The notes under the pieces are model-generated. The model was not told the DNA's origin. It did no database searches and saw only the letters and a program-made list of their open reading frames with translations. From the NCBI GenBank assembly GCA_030345135.1, contig CP128386.1:5967327-6031326 (forward strand): a stretch of 64,000 bases of DNA, in the 5' to 3' direction. The translations under genes and the position numbers were made by a program. Below are positions 18,659-28,516 of the stretch, one piece after another (positions within the stretch are counted from its first letter, which is position 1; each line of letters starts with the position of its first letter). Origin of the DNA: Chitinophagaceae bacterium DXS (GTDB lineage: Bacteria > Bacteroidota > Bacteroidia > Chitinophagales > Chitinophagaceae).

Positions 18659-19456
18659 ATGATAGTAGATGTAAAAGATATACAGGAAGGCTATGTAAAA
18701 TCCGAAACACATAAACACGTTAGAACAATAGAATTTTTTCATCCGCAAAGCAACTCCCTTCCCGCCAAACTACTTTCTGATCTGGCTCATGAAATTACTT
18801 ATGCAGGTAACGATAAAGATGTCCGTCTGATCATTTTAACCTCTGCAGGACAGAATTTTTGCGCCGGAGCATCATTTGACGAGTTGCTGAAAGTTACTAA
18901 CGAAAAAGAAGGAACACAGTTTTTTAGTGGATTCGCCTATATAATAAATGCCATGCGTAAGTGTCCGAAATTTATTATAGCGCGCGTACATGGCCGGTGT
19001 GTGGGAGGTGGTGTGGGTGTAGCTGCAGCTGCAGACTATGCCATTGCTGTTGAAGGCGCCGATATAAGACTGAGCGAATTGTCCCTCGGAATAGTGCCTT
19101 TTGTTGTGGGCCCTGCAATAGAGCGGAAGATTGGTCTTTCTTCTTACAGCCAGCTTGCAATTGACTCAAGTATGTGGCGAAATGGCGACTGGGCAAGAAG
19201 AAAAGGGCTTTTTGCAGAACTGCATCCTTCCGTGGAAAGTATGGAGGAATCTATCGCAAGACTTTCTGATACTTTGGCAAATTATAGCGAAGAAGCTACT
19301 ATCGAACTGAAAAAAATGTTGTGGCACGGTACTGAAAACTGGGACACGCTGCTCCTGGAACGTGCTGCTTTGACCGCAAAACTTGCACTTACGCCAAAAG
19401 CGAGGGAAGTAATAGCTGCTTTTAAGAACAAGACAAAGGTGAGTACACCGCACTAG
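18659..19456 (+). CDS. Enoyl-CoA hydratase/isomerase (crotonase) family protein
   Basis: 265 residues. The crotonase oxyanion-hole segments are FCAGASFDEL (near residue 65) and VHGRCVGGGVGVAAAADYAIA (shortened in sequence here as two blocks), with SELSLGIVPFVVGPAI following. The usual catalytic Glu of hydratases after the second glycine block is not obvious, so substrate and reaction remain open: hydratase, isomerase or another CoA lyase. No other fatty-acid or amino-acid degradation gene is adjacent. A terminator follows closely, so it is a single-gene unit. Confidence 0.88.
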   Translation: MIVDVKDIQEGYVKSETHKHVRTIEFFHPQSNSLPAKLLSDLAHEITYAGNDKDVRLIILTSAGQNFCAGASFDELLKVTNEKEGTQFFSGFAYIINAMRKCPKFIIARVHGRCVGGGVGVAAAADYAIAVEGADIRLSELSLGIVPFVVGPAIERKIGLSSYSQLAIDSSMWRNGDWARRKGLFAELHPSVESMEESIARLSDTLANYSEEATIELKKMLWHGTENWDTLLLERAALTAKLALTPKAREVIAAFKNKTKVSTPH

Positions 19457-19485
19457 AATCGATTTATATCATCCCAAACAATACG

Positions 19486-19510
19486 AAAGCCGCTATTATT
19501 GGCGGCTTTT
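19486..19510 (+). terminator. Terminator after the crotonase-family gene
   Basis: AAAGCCGC and GCGGCTTT form a perfect 8-bp stem with an 8-nt loop, followed by T-rich sequence. Confidence 0.85.
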
Positions 19511-19535
19511 ATTTTCAGGTATAGTAAGTTTGATG

Positions 19536-19779
19536 CTTCTATACAACTAGTGAATAGTGAATGGTCAATGGTGAAGGTCCGGGCTGGTTAAGTAAATATA
19601 TTGTCGTTTAAGTGTTACTATTATCCTGGGCAAAAGCTCTTATTTGCTCTTATATGCCTTCTATACAACTAGTGAATAGTGAATGGTCAATGGTGAAGGT
19701 CCGAACTGGTTAAGTAAATATATTGTCGTTTAAGTGTTACTATTATTCTGGGCAAAAGCTCTTATTTGCTCTTATATGG
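19536..19779. repeat. Two-copy tandem duplication, 122-bp unit
   Basis: The units 19536-19657 and 19658-19779 are almost identical; about three substitutions and one indel are seen. The unit contains GTGAATAGTGAATGGTCAAT, a stutter related to the GTCAATTG family at 57371-57402, and a second stutter (GCTCTTATTTGCTCTTATAT). No reading frame is maintained. A GCTTTAGGCTTTAAGC word block (19817-19843) follows before the glycosylase gene. Confidence 0.92.
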
Positions 19780-19884
19780 CTTATACGGTTTAAAAAACTT
19801 CGCTTCGGTCAGTTTTAGGCTTTAGGCTTTAAGCTTTATCAGTTGTTAACAAAGAAACGTTGGCGCGGCCGACACCTTACTTCT

Positions 19885-20526
19885 ATGGAGATGAAACACC
19901 AAACATTTGACCACTCAAATTTTCATCAGATCTGTGATGAGCTCGCGCGGCAGGATAGCGATTTTAAGCGCGTTATTGAACAATACGGATATCCGCCGCT
20001 GTGGAATAGAAAACCGTCTTTCGCTACATTGATTCATATAATACTGGAGCAGCAGGTTTCGCTCGCTTCAGCAAAAGCCGCTTTTTTAAAATTGCAGGAA
20101 AAAATCGGCCACATCACTGCCGAAAAGCTTTTGCAACTTACCGACGAAGAATTGCGGGGCTGTTATTTCAGTCGCCAAAAAGCGGTCTATGCCCGGGCGC
20201 TGGCTACCGCGGTGATTAATAAAGAGATTATAATTGAGGAGCTGCATCTGCTCGCAGATGATGAAATAAGGATCTCGCTCAAAAAGATCAAGGGTATTGG
20301 AGACTGGACGGCAGATGTTTTCTTGATGATGGTGCTGAACCGTTGCGATTTTTTTGCTCCCGGCGATATTGCATTGATGAAAAGTGTTAGGGAAGTAAAA
20401 CAACTGTCATCAGATGTTCTTAAAGATGAAATAATAGCACTGACTGAAAAATGGAAACCTTATCGTACCGTGGCATCTTATCTGCTTTGGCATGCTTATC
20501 TGAGTAAAAGGAATATTTCGCAATAG
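19885..20526 (+). CDS. DNA-3-methyladenine glycosylase (AlkA-like, HhH-GPD)
   Basis: About 213 residues from MEMKHQTFDH at 19885; the frame opens 14 codons earlier within a repeat-rich stretch, so the internal start is preferred. The helix-hairpin-helix is LKKIKGIGDWTADVFLMM and the catalytic Asp is in FAPGDIALMKSV. An upstream LEQQVSLASAKAAF helix matches AlkA/MAG proteins. It would excise alkylated purines in base-excision repair. It is shorter than E. coli AlkA because the N-terminal TATA-like domain is missing, as in other compact bacterial forms. Confidence 0.92.
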   Translation: MEMKHQTFDHSNFHQICDELARQDSDFKRVIEQYGYPPLWNRKPSFATLIHIILEQQVSLASAKAAFLKLQEKIGHITAEKLLQLTDEELRGCYFSRQKAVYARALATAVINKEIIIEELHLLADDEIRISLKKIKGIGDWTADVFLMMVLNRCDFFAPGDIALMKSVREVKQLSSDVLKDEIIALTEKWKPYRTVASYLLWHAYLSKRNISQ

Positions 20527-20534
20527 GAAGGACT

Positions 20535-20562
20535 TAAGTACGAAGTACGAGTTACGAAGTAC
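20535..20562. repeat. GAAGTAC-family repeat arm
   Basis: TACGAAGTACGAGTTACGAA-type words, the same family as the perfect inverted repeat at 5257-5390. It begins nine bases after the glycosylase stop codon. Confidence 0.75.
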
Positions 20563-20635
20563 CTGGGTGCAAAAGCGAAAGTGCTGTGGATGTAGTCCCT
20601 TTTTTTACTGCTACCGCGTTAGAGTGTAATAGTGT

Positions 20636-20684
20636 TCGAAAGAATATGTCCTGCATTTTCAAAATGTAGGACATATTCTTTCGA
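20636..20684. terminator. 49-nt near-perfect hairpin
   Basis: Arms 20636-20659 and 20661-20684 are 24 nt each with a 1-nt centre; 23 positions pair as Watson-Crick and one as G-T. The structure could terminate the glycosylase transcript or protect a 3' end, but it lacks a T run and is stronger than a normal terminator. A remnant of a palindromic mobile element is the alternative. Confidence 0.6.
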
Positions 20685-20855
20685 GCCAAAGCTCCTCGCA
20701 CCTGTGCATAACTAAGTCATGTTTCTATCCGTCATTCTATATTATCTTCGCAGCCTGAAAATCAAACGAGATCAACCCCGCTACCCATTTCCAACTTTTA
20801 ATGTGAGTTATTCGATAGCGATATGATTGTTAATCTGGATGTTAGTTCAAAGTTT

Positions 20856-23750
20856 ATGAGCAAGTTTAATTCAATCCTTATCCTGTGCTGTGTGCATATT
20901 CTTTTACCTGTTCTTCTTGTTGCCAGGGACGTAAAAAATATCGGAATCCCTTACATTCAAAATTATACAAAGGACTTGTACAGGTCCGGCAATCAAAACT
21001 GGTCAGTGTCAAAAGATGAGCGTGGGGTGATGTATTATGGTAATAATGATGGCCTGCTGACATTTGACGGCAGACACTGGCAACTCTATTCAATGCCGAA
21101 CAAGTCAATAGTTCGTGCCGTTGCTTGTAGTAGAGGTAAAGTATTTGTAGGAGGTTTCGGAGAGTTTGGCTATTGGTCATATGATCAAAAAGGATTGTTT
21201 AAATACACTTCACTTGCCCATCTGGTTCCGGGCGGATTATTGTCAAGAGATGAAATATGGAAGATTTATATAGATGGTAACAGGGTTGTTTGTCAGTCAT
21301 TCGGACGAATGTACGCATATGAAAACGGTAAAATTTCTATTATTGATGCCCACCGTCCACTGTTGTTCTCGCACAAAGTAAACGACAGGATTTTTGTAGA
21401 GATATTATCAGGCGGATTATTTGAACTGAAGAAAAATGAACTTCACTTTGTTGAAGGCTCTCAAAGCCTGGGACAAACAGGTATCTATTCAATCCTTCCG
21501 TTCAGAAATAATCAGTTCCTTATTGCAACAGCTAAAAATGGACTTTTCATTTATGATGGTAAACAGTTTGTGCGATGGAATACCCAGGCTGACGGCTTTT
21601 TAAGATCCAACCAGGTAAACAATGGCCTGGTAATGTTTGACAAATATTATATATACGGAACTATATTGGATGGGATAGTGATTTTAAATGATTCAGGGAA
21701 AATTATCCAACACATCAATAAGTCGAGTGGCCTGCAAAACAATACTGTACTTAGCCTGTTTGCTGACAACGAGGAAAACCTGTGGCTCGGGCTGGATAAT
21801 GGGATTGACAGGGTAGAATTAAACTCTCCTTTATACTACTATTTTGATAAGGCCGGTGTATTCGGAACCGTTTATACAAGCCTTGTGTACGACAACAAAA
21901 TTTATCTGGGCACCAACCAGGGACTGTTCAGCAGCAGCTGGAACGGTGGAGGTCAAAACGCATTTCAGCCATTCAATTTTAAGCTGGTCCCCAACTCCCA
22001 GGGACAGATCTGGAACTTATCTGTTATTGATAATCAATTGATATGTGGGCAGAACGACAAGACCTTTCTTGTAAAAAATGACCAGTTGACCAAGATCTCG
22101 GAAAGTGGCGGCGGCTGGACAATCAAGCCACTGAACAGCAATCCCGGCCTGCTGATCCAGGGGATGTATACCGGTCTTGCCATTTACAGAAAAGATGCGT
22201 CAGGCAGATGGACTTTTGCGCACAAGGTGACAGGATTTAGTGAGCCTGCCCGGTATGTGGAGCAGGACGCCAAGGGGAACATCTGGGTAGGACATCCTTA
22301 CAAGGGTCTTTACCGTCTTACATTAACGGATGATGCTACATCTGTCAGTTCCCTTAAATACTACGACGGACAAAACGGCCTGCCGCAAAATCTGCATGTG
22401 AACGTGTTGCAGTTTAACAACCAGGTGGTTTTTTCATCAGAAAAAGGGGTTTATGTATATGAAGAAATAAGCGACAAATTTGGGCCATATGATCAGCTAA
22501 ACAAACTGCTGGGATCTTTCGCTACCGCAAATAATATCATCCCGGCAGGCGACAAGCAGTATTGGTTTATCAATAAAGGAAGAACTGCGTTAGCCGATTT
22601 TTCACAAACTGACCATTTTTCGATTGATTCCGTCAGGTTTGGTGCCCTTACCGGCAAAATGGTCGCCTCTTATGAAAATATTAATAAAATTGACACTTCG
22701 TTGTTTCTTATTAGCGTTGACGATGGTTTTGCCATTTTTAGCTCGGAAAATATCGAAAGCAACGAGCAACCGTTGCCATCTGTGTTGATCAGGCAGATTA
22801 ATAACACCACTGACTCCAGCTTTGCATTGGCTGAGTCAGATCTGGCTACTTCGGTTATTGAGATCCCATACGATCAACACAATCTGTCCCTTTTCTATGC
22901 TTTGCCGTATTATCACCAGGCAAATGTTCAATACCAATACTTTCTCGAAGGATATTCAAGGCAGTGGTCGCCCTGGGAAAGCCAAAGCCGTAAAGACTTC
23001 ACCAATCTTCCGCAGGGTAAATACCGTTTCCTGGTTAAGGCAAGGATAAACGGAGGGGCGCCGACAAGCGCGTCTGTCTATGAATTTATCGTTCTGCCAC
23101 CCTGGTATGCAACCACCTGGGCGTACATTTTTTACTTTATTGTCTTTGTTGTTGCTGCCTTCGCCGCCCGTCGCTGGTATAAGTTCCGGTTACTAAAACA
23201 CCGGAAAGAAATTGAAGAGAAAGCTGAGCAGGAGAAAGAAGAATTCCGCAAAAAGGAAAAATTGGCTAGTGAACAACGGATTTCCTTGCTAAAAACACAG
23301 CAGTTGGAGGCTGATCTGGCAAACAAAAAAAGAGAACTGGCCACTTCTGCCATGAACATCGTGTACAAAAACGAATTATTGCAGAAGATCAACGATGAAT
23401 TGTTGGGGTTAAAGGACAAGGATGGAAAAACACTGCCCGGCCATCAGCTACGAAAAATACAGGAGGTGATAGAAGACGGTATGTCAGACGAGCGCGACTG
23501 GCAACTTTTTGAAAACAGTTTTGACGAAGTACACCAGGATTTTTTCCGGAAGCTAAAAACTACCTATCCTGATCTGTCCCTGAATGACCTTAAACTTTGT
23601 GCTTACCTCCGCATGAATATGAGCAGTAAGGAACTTGTGTCCATTTTAAATATTACGCTCCGGGGGGTTGAAATTCGCCGTTACAGGCTGCGAAAAAAGC
23701 TCAATTTAGAGCACGATCAGAACCTGGTGGAGTTTCTAATGGCTGTTTAG
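20856..23750 (+). CDS. Propeller/triple-Tyr sensor with LuxR-type HTH output (PUL regulator)
   Basis: About 964 residues from MSKFNSILILC at 20856; an ATG 33 bp upstream gives a poorer signal peptide. A cleavable signal (to about LLVARD) leads to a periplasmic two-component-regulator beta-propeller (repeats such as NNTVLSLFADNEENLWLGLD), then a Y_Y_Y domain ending FLVKARINGG. One membrane helix follows (WAYIFYFIVFVVAAFAA), then a coiled coil rich in Glu/Lys and a C-terminal HTH (about 60 residues: SLNDLKLCAYLRMNMSSKEL). There is no histidine kinase or receiver domain, so sensing and DNA binding are in one chain. Position just upstream of susCD indicates it activates this PUL on binding its glycan. 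Confidence 0.92.
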   Translation: MSKFNSILILCCVHILLPVLLVARDVKNIGIPYIQNYTKDLYRSGNQNWSVSKDERGVMYYGNNDGLLTFDGRHWQLYSMPNKSIVRAVACSRGKVFVGGFGEFGYWSYDQKGLFKYTSLAHLVPGGLLSRDEIWKIYIDGNRVVCQSFGRMYAYENGKISIIDAHRPLLFSHKVNDRIFVEILSGGLFELKKNELHFVEGSQSLGQTGIYSILPFRNNQFLIATAKNGLFIYDGKQFVRWNTQADGFLRSNQVNNGLVMFDKYYIYGTILDGIVILNDSGKIIQHINKSSGLQNNTVLSLFADNEENLWLGLDNGIDRVELNSPLYYYFDKAGVFGTVYTSLVYDNKIYLGTNQGLFSSSWNGGGQNAFQPFNFKLVPNSQGQIWNLSVIDNQLICGQNDKTFLVKNDQLTKISESGGGWTIKPLNSNPGLLIQGMYTGLAIYRKDASGRWTFAHKVTGFSEPARYVEQDAKGNIWVGHPYKGLYRLTLTDDATSVSSLKYYDGQNGLPQNLHVNVLQFNNQVVFSSEKGVYVYEEISDKFGPYDQLNKLLGSFATANNIIPAGDKQYWFINKGRTALADFSQTDHFSIDSVRFGALTGKMVASYENINKIDTSLFLISVDDGFAIFSSENIESNEQPLPSVLIRQINNTTDSSFALAESDLATSVIEIPYDQHNLSLFYALPYYHQANVQYQYFLEGYSRQWSPWESQSRKDFTNLPQGKYRFLVKARINGGAPTSASVYEFIVLPPWYATTWAYIFYFIVFVVAAFAARRWYKFRLLKHRKEIEEKAEQEKEEFRKKEKLASEQRISLLKTQQLEADLANKKRELATSAMNIVYKNELLQKINDELLGLKDKDGKTLPGHQLRKIQEVIEDGMSDERDWQLFENSFDEVHQDFFRKLKTTYPDLSLNDLKLCAYLRMNMSSKELVSILNITLRGVEIRRYRLRKKLNLEHDQNLVEFLMAV

Positions 23751-23903
23751 CACTACATCATTACCTCTCATCCTTAAAATCCGGCCTTTCTTATTTTTTT
23801 AAATTTTTATTTGTATAAGGTTAAAATTCAACAGTTTAATTAAAAGTATTTCCAAAACTCATGATTTCTGACATGTGTGTGGAGATGTAGAGGTGCTTTT
23901 TTT

Positions 23904-23957
23904 GTTATTGCATGCACTTACCAGCAAATTGCCAGCTGTTAAATTTTATGCAATAAC
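23904..23957 (+). promoter_or_regulatory. Inverted repeat in the leader of the susC gene
   Basis: GTTATTGCAT (23904-23913) and ATGCAATAAC (23948-23957) are exact 10-bp inverted repeats 34 bp apart, ending 15 bp before the SusC start codon. Two AAATTGCCA words are interspersed. It could be an operator for the upstream regulator or an RNA hairpin hiding the ribosome-binding region. Function is inferred from position only. Confidence 0.45.
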
Positions 23958-23972
23958 CAAAAAATTGCCATT

Positions 23973-26900
23973 ATGAATCGACTACTAGTCTTTATTATGA
24001 CGGTGTGTTTCTGTTTTTCCAACCTCATCAGGGCACACGCACAACAAAATACCATCACCGGAACAGTTAAAAATGGAGCCAGTGGCGATGCGCTCGCCGG
24101 AGTGAATGTATTGGTAAAAGGTACCCAATCCGGAACCCAAACGGATGATAAAGGGGAGTTTAGTATTAAGGTAAAAAATGAAAATACCACCCTGGTGTTT
24201 TCATATGTAGGGTACAAAAGCCAGGAAGTTAAGGTAGGCAATCAGAATGTAATCAACGTAAATCTGGAACTTGAGGTCGCTATCCTGGACCAGGTAGTTG
24301 TTGTAGGATATGGCACCCAAAAATCCAAAGACCTCACAGCGCCGGTTGTTACAATAAAAAATGAAGAAATTACCAAACAACCGGTTTCAAATGCATTGAA
24401 TGCCCTGCAAGGAAAAGTGGCGGGTGTAATGATCAGCACAGATGGAAAACCCGGCGGCGCTCCCACGATGTTGATCCGCGGTGTCGGCTCTGTCAGAGGC
24501 GCTGTTAGTCCGCTTTATATAGTGGACGAGGTGTTTATGGATGATGTAAGCTCAATCTCTCCGAGTGACATCGAATCTGTTACGATCTTAAAAGACGCAT
24601 CTTCCTGTGCCATATATGGTGTAAGGGCGGCCAACGGCGTGGTGATCATCACGACCAAAAAAGGCACGAAAAATCGTCCGGCAAAAGTTTCTTATAATGG
24701 ATATGTAGGCGTTCAGTCAATAACCAACAAAATGCCGCTGGTCGGTTCAAAGCAATATGTTCAGCTCATTAATGAGAAAATGTACTCAGCTTTTTTGAGG
24801 GATACTTCAAAAGGCACTTATTCTCCATTTGATCCTGCAAATTACCCAACAAGCACAAACTGGTATGACGAGTTATTGCGTAATGGCTTTATGCAAAATC
24901 ACGACCTGAGCGTAACCGGAGGTTCTGAAAAATCCGCTTATTATTTTGGTGTAGGCTTGTTTACACAGGATGGACTGGTAAAAAAGAACGATTATACCAG
25001 GTTTTCTTTGAGAGGGTCTCATGACATTACAATCAATAAATATGTAAAAACCGGGTACAGTCTTACGCTGAGCACGTGGCAGGAAAATGCACCAGCAGAT
25101 GTATTGACAAGAATTCACATCATTCCACCTGTATTTGCACCAAAAGACGCCCAGGGCAACTTTACGAATCCGCTGGAGTCAGGATTTGGGATTTTCGCAA
25201 ATCCATCAGCGGTTATTGAATACAATAATTCGTTGAACAAGAATATAAGAGGGCTAATGAATTTGTACCTGGAAGTAAAGCCGATAAGGAACTTAACGCT
25301 CAAAACATCTTTCACTCCTGATTTTAAAACGACAAATAGCTCTATTTATGTTCCCAAATACTGGGTATCCAGTGCTCAGTATGACACAGTGGCTCACTTA
25401 ACCAAAGAGTCCAATTACAATTTAAACTATGTATGGGACAATACAGCTACATACGAAACCCGCATTGAGGAACACAGAATAAAAGCAATGGTGGGCTTCT
25501 CCGCTGTACATAACTCCGGAGAATTGTTGCGTGCCGTTGGAACTGGCGTGCCTGATTTTACGGATGCAACACATTATATTGATCTTGGTGACAAGACTGG
25601 CTATTCCGTTGTTAACTATCCTTATGATAAAATAAGTGCGTTGTCTTATTTCGGACGGGTGCAATACTCATTTAAAGAACGCTATTTGGCAACTGCTACT
25701 TTGCGCAGAGACGGATCTTCCAAATTTCCTTCTGACAGCCGCTGGGGTACATTCCCTTCTGTTGGTCTGGGTTGGATAATAAGCGATGAGTCGTTCATGA
25801 AAAAGGTAAGAGGTATTGATTTCTTAAAAGCACGTGCAAGCTGGGGTAAGTTGGGTAATGACAAAATACCTCAGAATGCATACACTTTAACAGCCAATAC
25901 TGACGCAAGATATTCTGCTATTTTCGGACCTTATGGTTCTAACGTTGTATCGCCCGGCGCCAATATCACTACCGCAGTTCAGCCAAGACTGAAATGGGAA
26001 ATAGTTGAAGAGTCCGACGCCGGAGTTGAAGCCGCATTTTTGAGAAGCAGGTTAAACGTAACTGCGGACTATTATCACAGACTTACAAGAAATGCAATTT
26101 TTGATGTTACCCTGATCGGTAGCTCCGGAGCTTCAGGTACCGTACTTGATAACAACGCTGATATATTGAACCAGGGTTTTGAGTTTACCGCAAGCTGGGC
26201 CGATAACATTTCAAATAAATTCAGCTACAGAATTGGAGCTAATCTCACCACTATTAATAATAGAGTTCAAAAATTGAAAAATGGAACCTTGCCAATTAAT
26301 GATGGTGATGTGGTGAACGGAAACCTGGCCACTTACACGCAGCAGGGCCACCCGATCGGAGAATTCTGGGTTTACCAGGTAGACGGTATTTTCCAGAATT
26401 TCAATGATGTTCACGCATATAAAAATGACAAGGGCGTAGAATACATGCCAAATGCTGTTCCTGGTGATTTTAAATACAAAGACATAAATGGAGATGGCGT
26501 TATTGACAGAAAAGACCGCGTAACTGTTGGTAGTTATATTCCAAAAATTACCTATGGATTTAATATCGGTATTAACTACAATTCTTTTGATCTGTCTGCC
26601 GACTTCCAGGGTGTTGCAGGAAATAAGATCTATAATAAAAAGCGTGCGAACAGGTTTGGTAATGAAAGCTACGATGCTGATTTCTACAATCACAGCTGGC
26701 ATGGCGAAGGAACATCAAATACTTACCCCAATGCAGATATCAGTGGTGGCTTAAATGCATATCCAAATACATTCTTTGTAGAATCCGGAAGCTATTTCCG
26801 TATTCGTAACATTCAGTTGGGATATACTATGCCAAATGCGTTAACAAAGAAGATAGGTATTGAAAGGCTGAGATTCTTTGTAACATCTCAAAATCCATTC

Positions 26901-27026
26901 ACATACTTTAAATACAACGGCGTGTCTCCGGAGATTACCGGCGGTACTGCTACAACAATGGGTATAGACAACGGTGTGTATCCGCTTTCCCGCACAACAA
27001 CTTTCGGTGTAAATGTTAACTTCTAA
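23973..27026 (+). CDS. SusC/RagA-family TonB-linked outer-membrane receptor
   Basis: 1017 residues, normal for the family. Signal peptide (to AHAQQ), a carboxypeptidase-regulatory-like domain (about 28-110, including TQTDDKGEFSIKV), the TonB box region and the plug signature (VVVGYGTQKSKDLTAPV, then VLIRG-like MLIRGVGSVRG and ILKDASSCAIYG), then a 22-strand barrel ending in an aromatic C-terminus. It imports oligosaccharides across the outer membrane using TonB energy together with the SusD lid encoded 10 bp downstream. The STN domain is absent, so control is by the propeller regulator rather than an anti-sigma factor. Confidence 0.96.
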   Translation: MNRLLVFIMTVCFCFSNLIRAHAQQNTITGTVKNGASGDALAGVNVLVKGTQSGTQTDDKGEFSIKVKNENTTLVFSYVGYKSQEVKVGNQNVINVNLELEVAILDQVVVVGYGTQKSKDLTAPVVTIKNEEITKQPVSNALNALQGKVAGVMISTDGKPGGAPTMLIRGVGSVRGAVSPLYIVDEVFMDDVSSISPSDIESVTILKDASSCAIYGVRAANGVVIITTKKGTKNRPAKVSYNGYVGVQSITNKMPLVGSKQYVQLINEKMYSAFLRDTSKGTYSPFDPANYPTSTNWYDELLRNGFMQNHDLSVTGGSEKSAYYFGVGLFTQDGLVKKNDYTRFSLRGSHDITINKYVKTGYSLTLSTWQENAPADVLTRIHIIPPVFAPKDAQGNFTNPLESGFGIFANPSAVIEYNNSLNKNIRGLMNLYLEVKPIRNLTLKTSFTPDFKTTNSSIYVPKYWVSSAQYDTVAHLTKESNYNLNYVWDNTATYETRIEEHRIKAMVGFSAVHNSGELLRAVGTGVPDFTDATHYIDLGDKTGYSVVNYPYDKISALSYFGRVQYSFKERYLATATLRRDGSSKFPSDSRWGTFPSVGLGWIISDESFMKKVRGIDFLKARASWGKLGNDKIPQNAYTLTANTDARYSAIFGPYGSNVVSPGANITTAVQPRLKWEIVEESDAGVEAAFLRSRLNVTADYYHRLTRNAIFDVTLIGSSGASGTVLDNNADILNQGFEFTASWADNISNKFSYRIGANLTTINNRVQKLKNGTLPINDGDVVNGNLATYTQQGHPIGEFWVYQVDGIFQNFNDVHAYKNDKGVEYMPNAVPGDFKYKDINGDGVIDRKDRVTVGSYIPKITYGFNIGINYNSFDLSADFQGVAGNKIYNKKRANRFGNESYDADFYNHSWHGEGTSNTYPNADISGGLNAYPNTFFVESGSYFRIRNIQLGYTMPNALTKKIGIERLRFFVTSQNPFTYFKYNGVSPEITGGTATTMGIDNGVYPLSRTTTFGVNVNF

Positions 27027-27036
27027 ATAGTGGACA

Positions 27037-28491
27037 ATGAAAAAATATTCAAGTTTATTAATTCTGATAGCAGGCATATTTATCACGTCTTGCAAAAAAT
27101 ATCTGGACTTTCCTCCTGAAGGAAAAGTTCCGGCAACCAATTTCTTTCAAACTCCTGATGATGCGGCAAAGGCCATGACTTCTATGTATGGTAATTTGCG
27201 TACATGGGACATGTATGGCGGGTTTAATTACCTGTTGGTAAATGAACTGCCTTCTGATGATATCATTAAAGGAAGCGAACCTGGTGATGGTGGTGCTAAT
27301 AACATGTATCATTCATTCCAGTTTCAAAAGACCGAAGGAACATTCAATAGTTACTGGAACACAAGATACCAGCAGATCAATTTAAGTAACCAGGTTCTTT
27401 CCAATGTGCCGGGTATCAATATGGACCAAACACTTAAGAATCGCTACTTCGCTGAGGCTAAGTTTTTAAGGGCATTCTCTTATTTTGATTTGCTGCGTGC
27501 GTTTGGTGGCGTTCCCATTGTAGATAAAGTTCCGGTTGGGCCAGAAGGCATGTTACGCAAAACTTCGGACGAAACATATGACTTTATTGAAAAGGATTTG
27601 AAAGATGCAATAGCTGTATTGCCGTCTGACCTGCCTCCTGCTGAATTGGGCCGTGCAACAAAATGGGCTGCTGAATTTTTATTGGCTAAGGTCTATTTGT
27701 ACCGTCAAAAATATAACGAATGTAAAACGCTTACGGATGAAATCATATCCAGCAACAAGTTCTCTTTGTATGGCGACTTTTACAAATTGTTCCGCCCGGA
27801 ACAGGAGTTTTGTTCAGAATCAATTTTTGAAGTAGTAAGCACTTATCTCAACGAGAACAGCGGTATTTCCAGTTGCCAGTACGCTCAGATCAGAGGCGTT
27901 AGAGGCAGCGGTACTGAAAGCTGGGGCTGGGGTTGGGGCACTCCAAGCGATAACCTGGTTAAGGCCTTTGATAATGCAGGTGATGTTGTGAGAAAAAAAG
28001 TGACCATTTTAACAAGAGGTGATATTACTCCGGATGGTGATCTCGTTGCAGGAATCCAGGTTATGGATGGCGCATCCGAGCCACGCTACAATGGTAAGGC
28101 GTACGTTCCTACACGTATTGCGCAGGGCAAGAGCGGTGGCACTCAAAACAGTGACCAGAATATCCGTTTGATGAGATATGCTGAAGTACTGCTTATGAAC
28201 GCTGAGGCTGCTGTTAGAACAGGTGGCAATGGCGCTGCATCGTTGAATCTCGTTCGTAGAAGAGCCGGCCTTTCTGACATTACTTCACCAACACTTTTAC
28301 AAATTCTGGAAGAAAGGCATCTTGAGCTTGCCGGTGAAGGAGACCGCTTTTGGGATTTAGTTCGTACCGGTCGCGCAGCCGAGGTTCTTGGCCCGCAGGG
28401 ATTTGTTGCCGGAAAGAATGAATTGTTCCCTATTCCGGATTTGCAGGTTCAATTATCCGGAGGACAGCTGACTCAAAATCCGGGTTGGTAA
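27037..28491 (+). CDS. RagB/SusD-family glycan-binding lipoprotein
   Basis: 484 residues. Lipobox FITSC with Cys19, followed by KKYLDFPPEGKVPATNFF, the typical SusD opening. TPR-like helices include FLRAFSYFDLLRAFGGVPIV, and the C-terminal half has LEERHLELAGEGDRFWDLVR, a hallmark of the family. It forms the hinged surface lid over SusC and binds the imported glycan. Spacing of 10 bp to susC shows translational coupling within the operon. Confidence 0.96.
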   Translation: MKKYSSLLILIAGIFITSCKKYLDFPPEGKVPATNFFQTPDDAAKAMTSMYGNLRTWDMYGGFNYLLVNELPSDDIIKGSEPGDGGANNMYHSFQFQKTEGTFNSYWNTRYQQINLSNQVLSNVPGINMDQTLKNRYFAEAKFLRAFSYFDLLRAFGGVPIVDKVPVGPEGMLRKTSDETYDFIEKDLKDAIAVLPSDLPPAELGRATKWAAEFLLAKVYLYRQKYNECKTLTDEIISSNKFSLYGDFYKLFRPEQEFCSESIFEVVSTYLNENSGISSCQYAQIRGVRGSGTESWGWGWGTPSDNLVKAFDNAGDVVRKKVTILTRGDITPDGDLVAGIQVMDGASEPRYNGKAYVPTRIAQGKSGGTQNSDQNIRLMRYAEVLLMNAEAAVRTGGNGAASLNLVRRRAGLSDITSPTLLQILEERHLELAGEGDRFWDLVRTGRAAEVLGPQGFVAGKNELFPIPDLQVQLSGGQLTQNPGW

Positions 28492-28516
28492 AATTGCTAA
28501 TACTCAAATTAAAACA

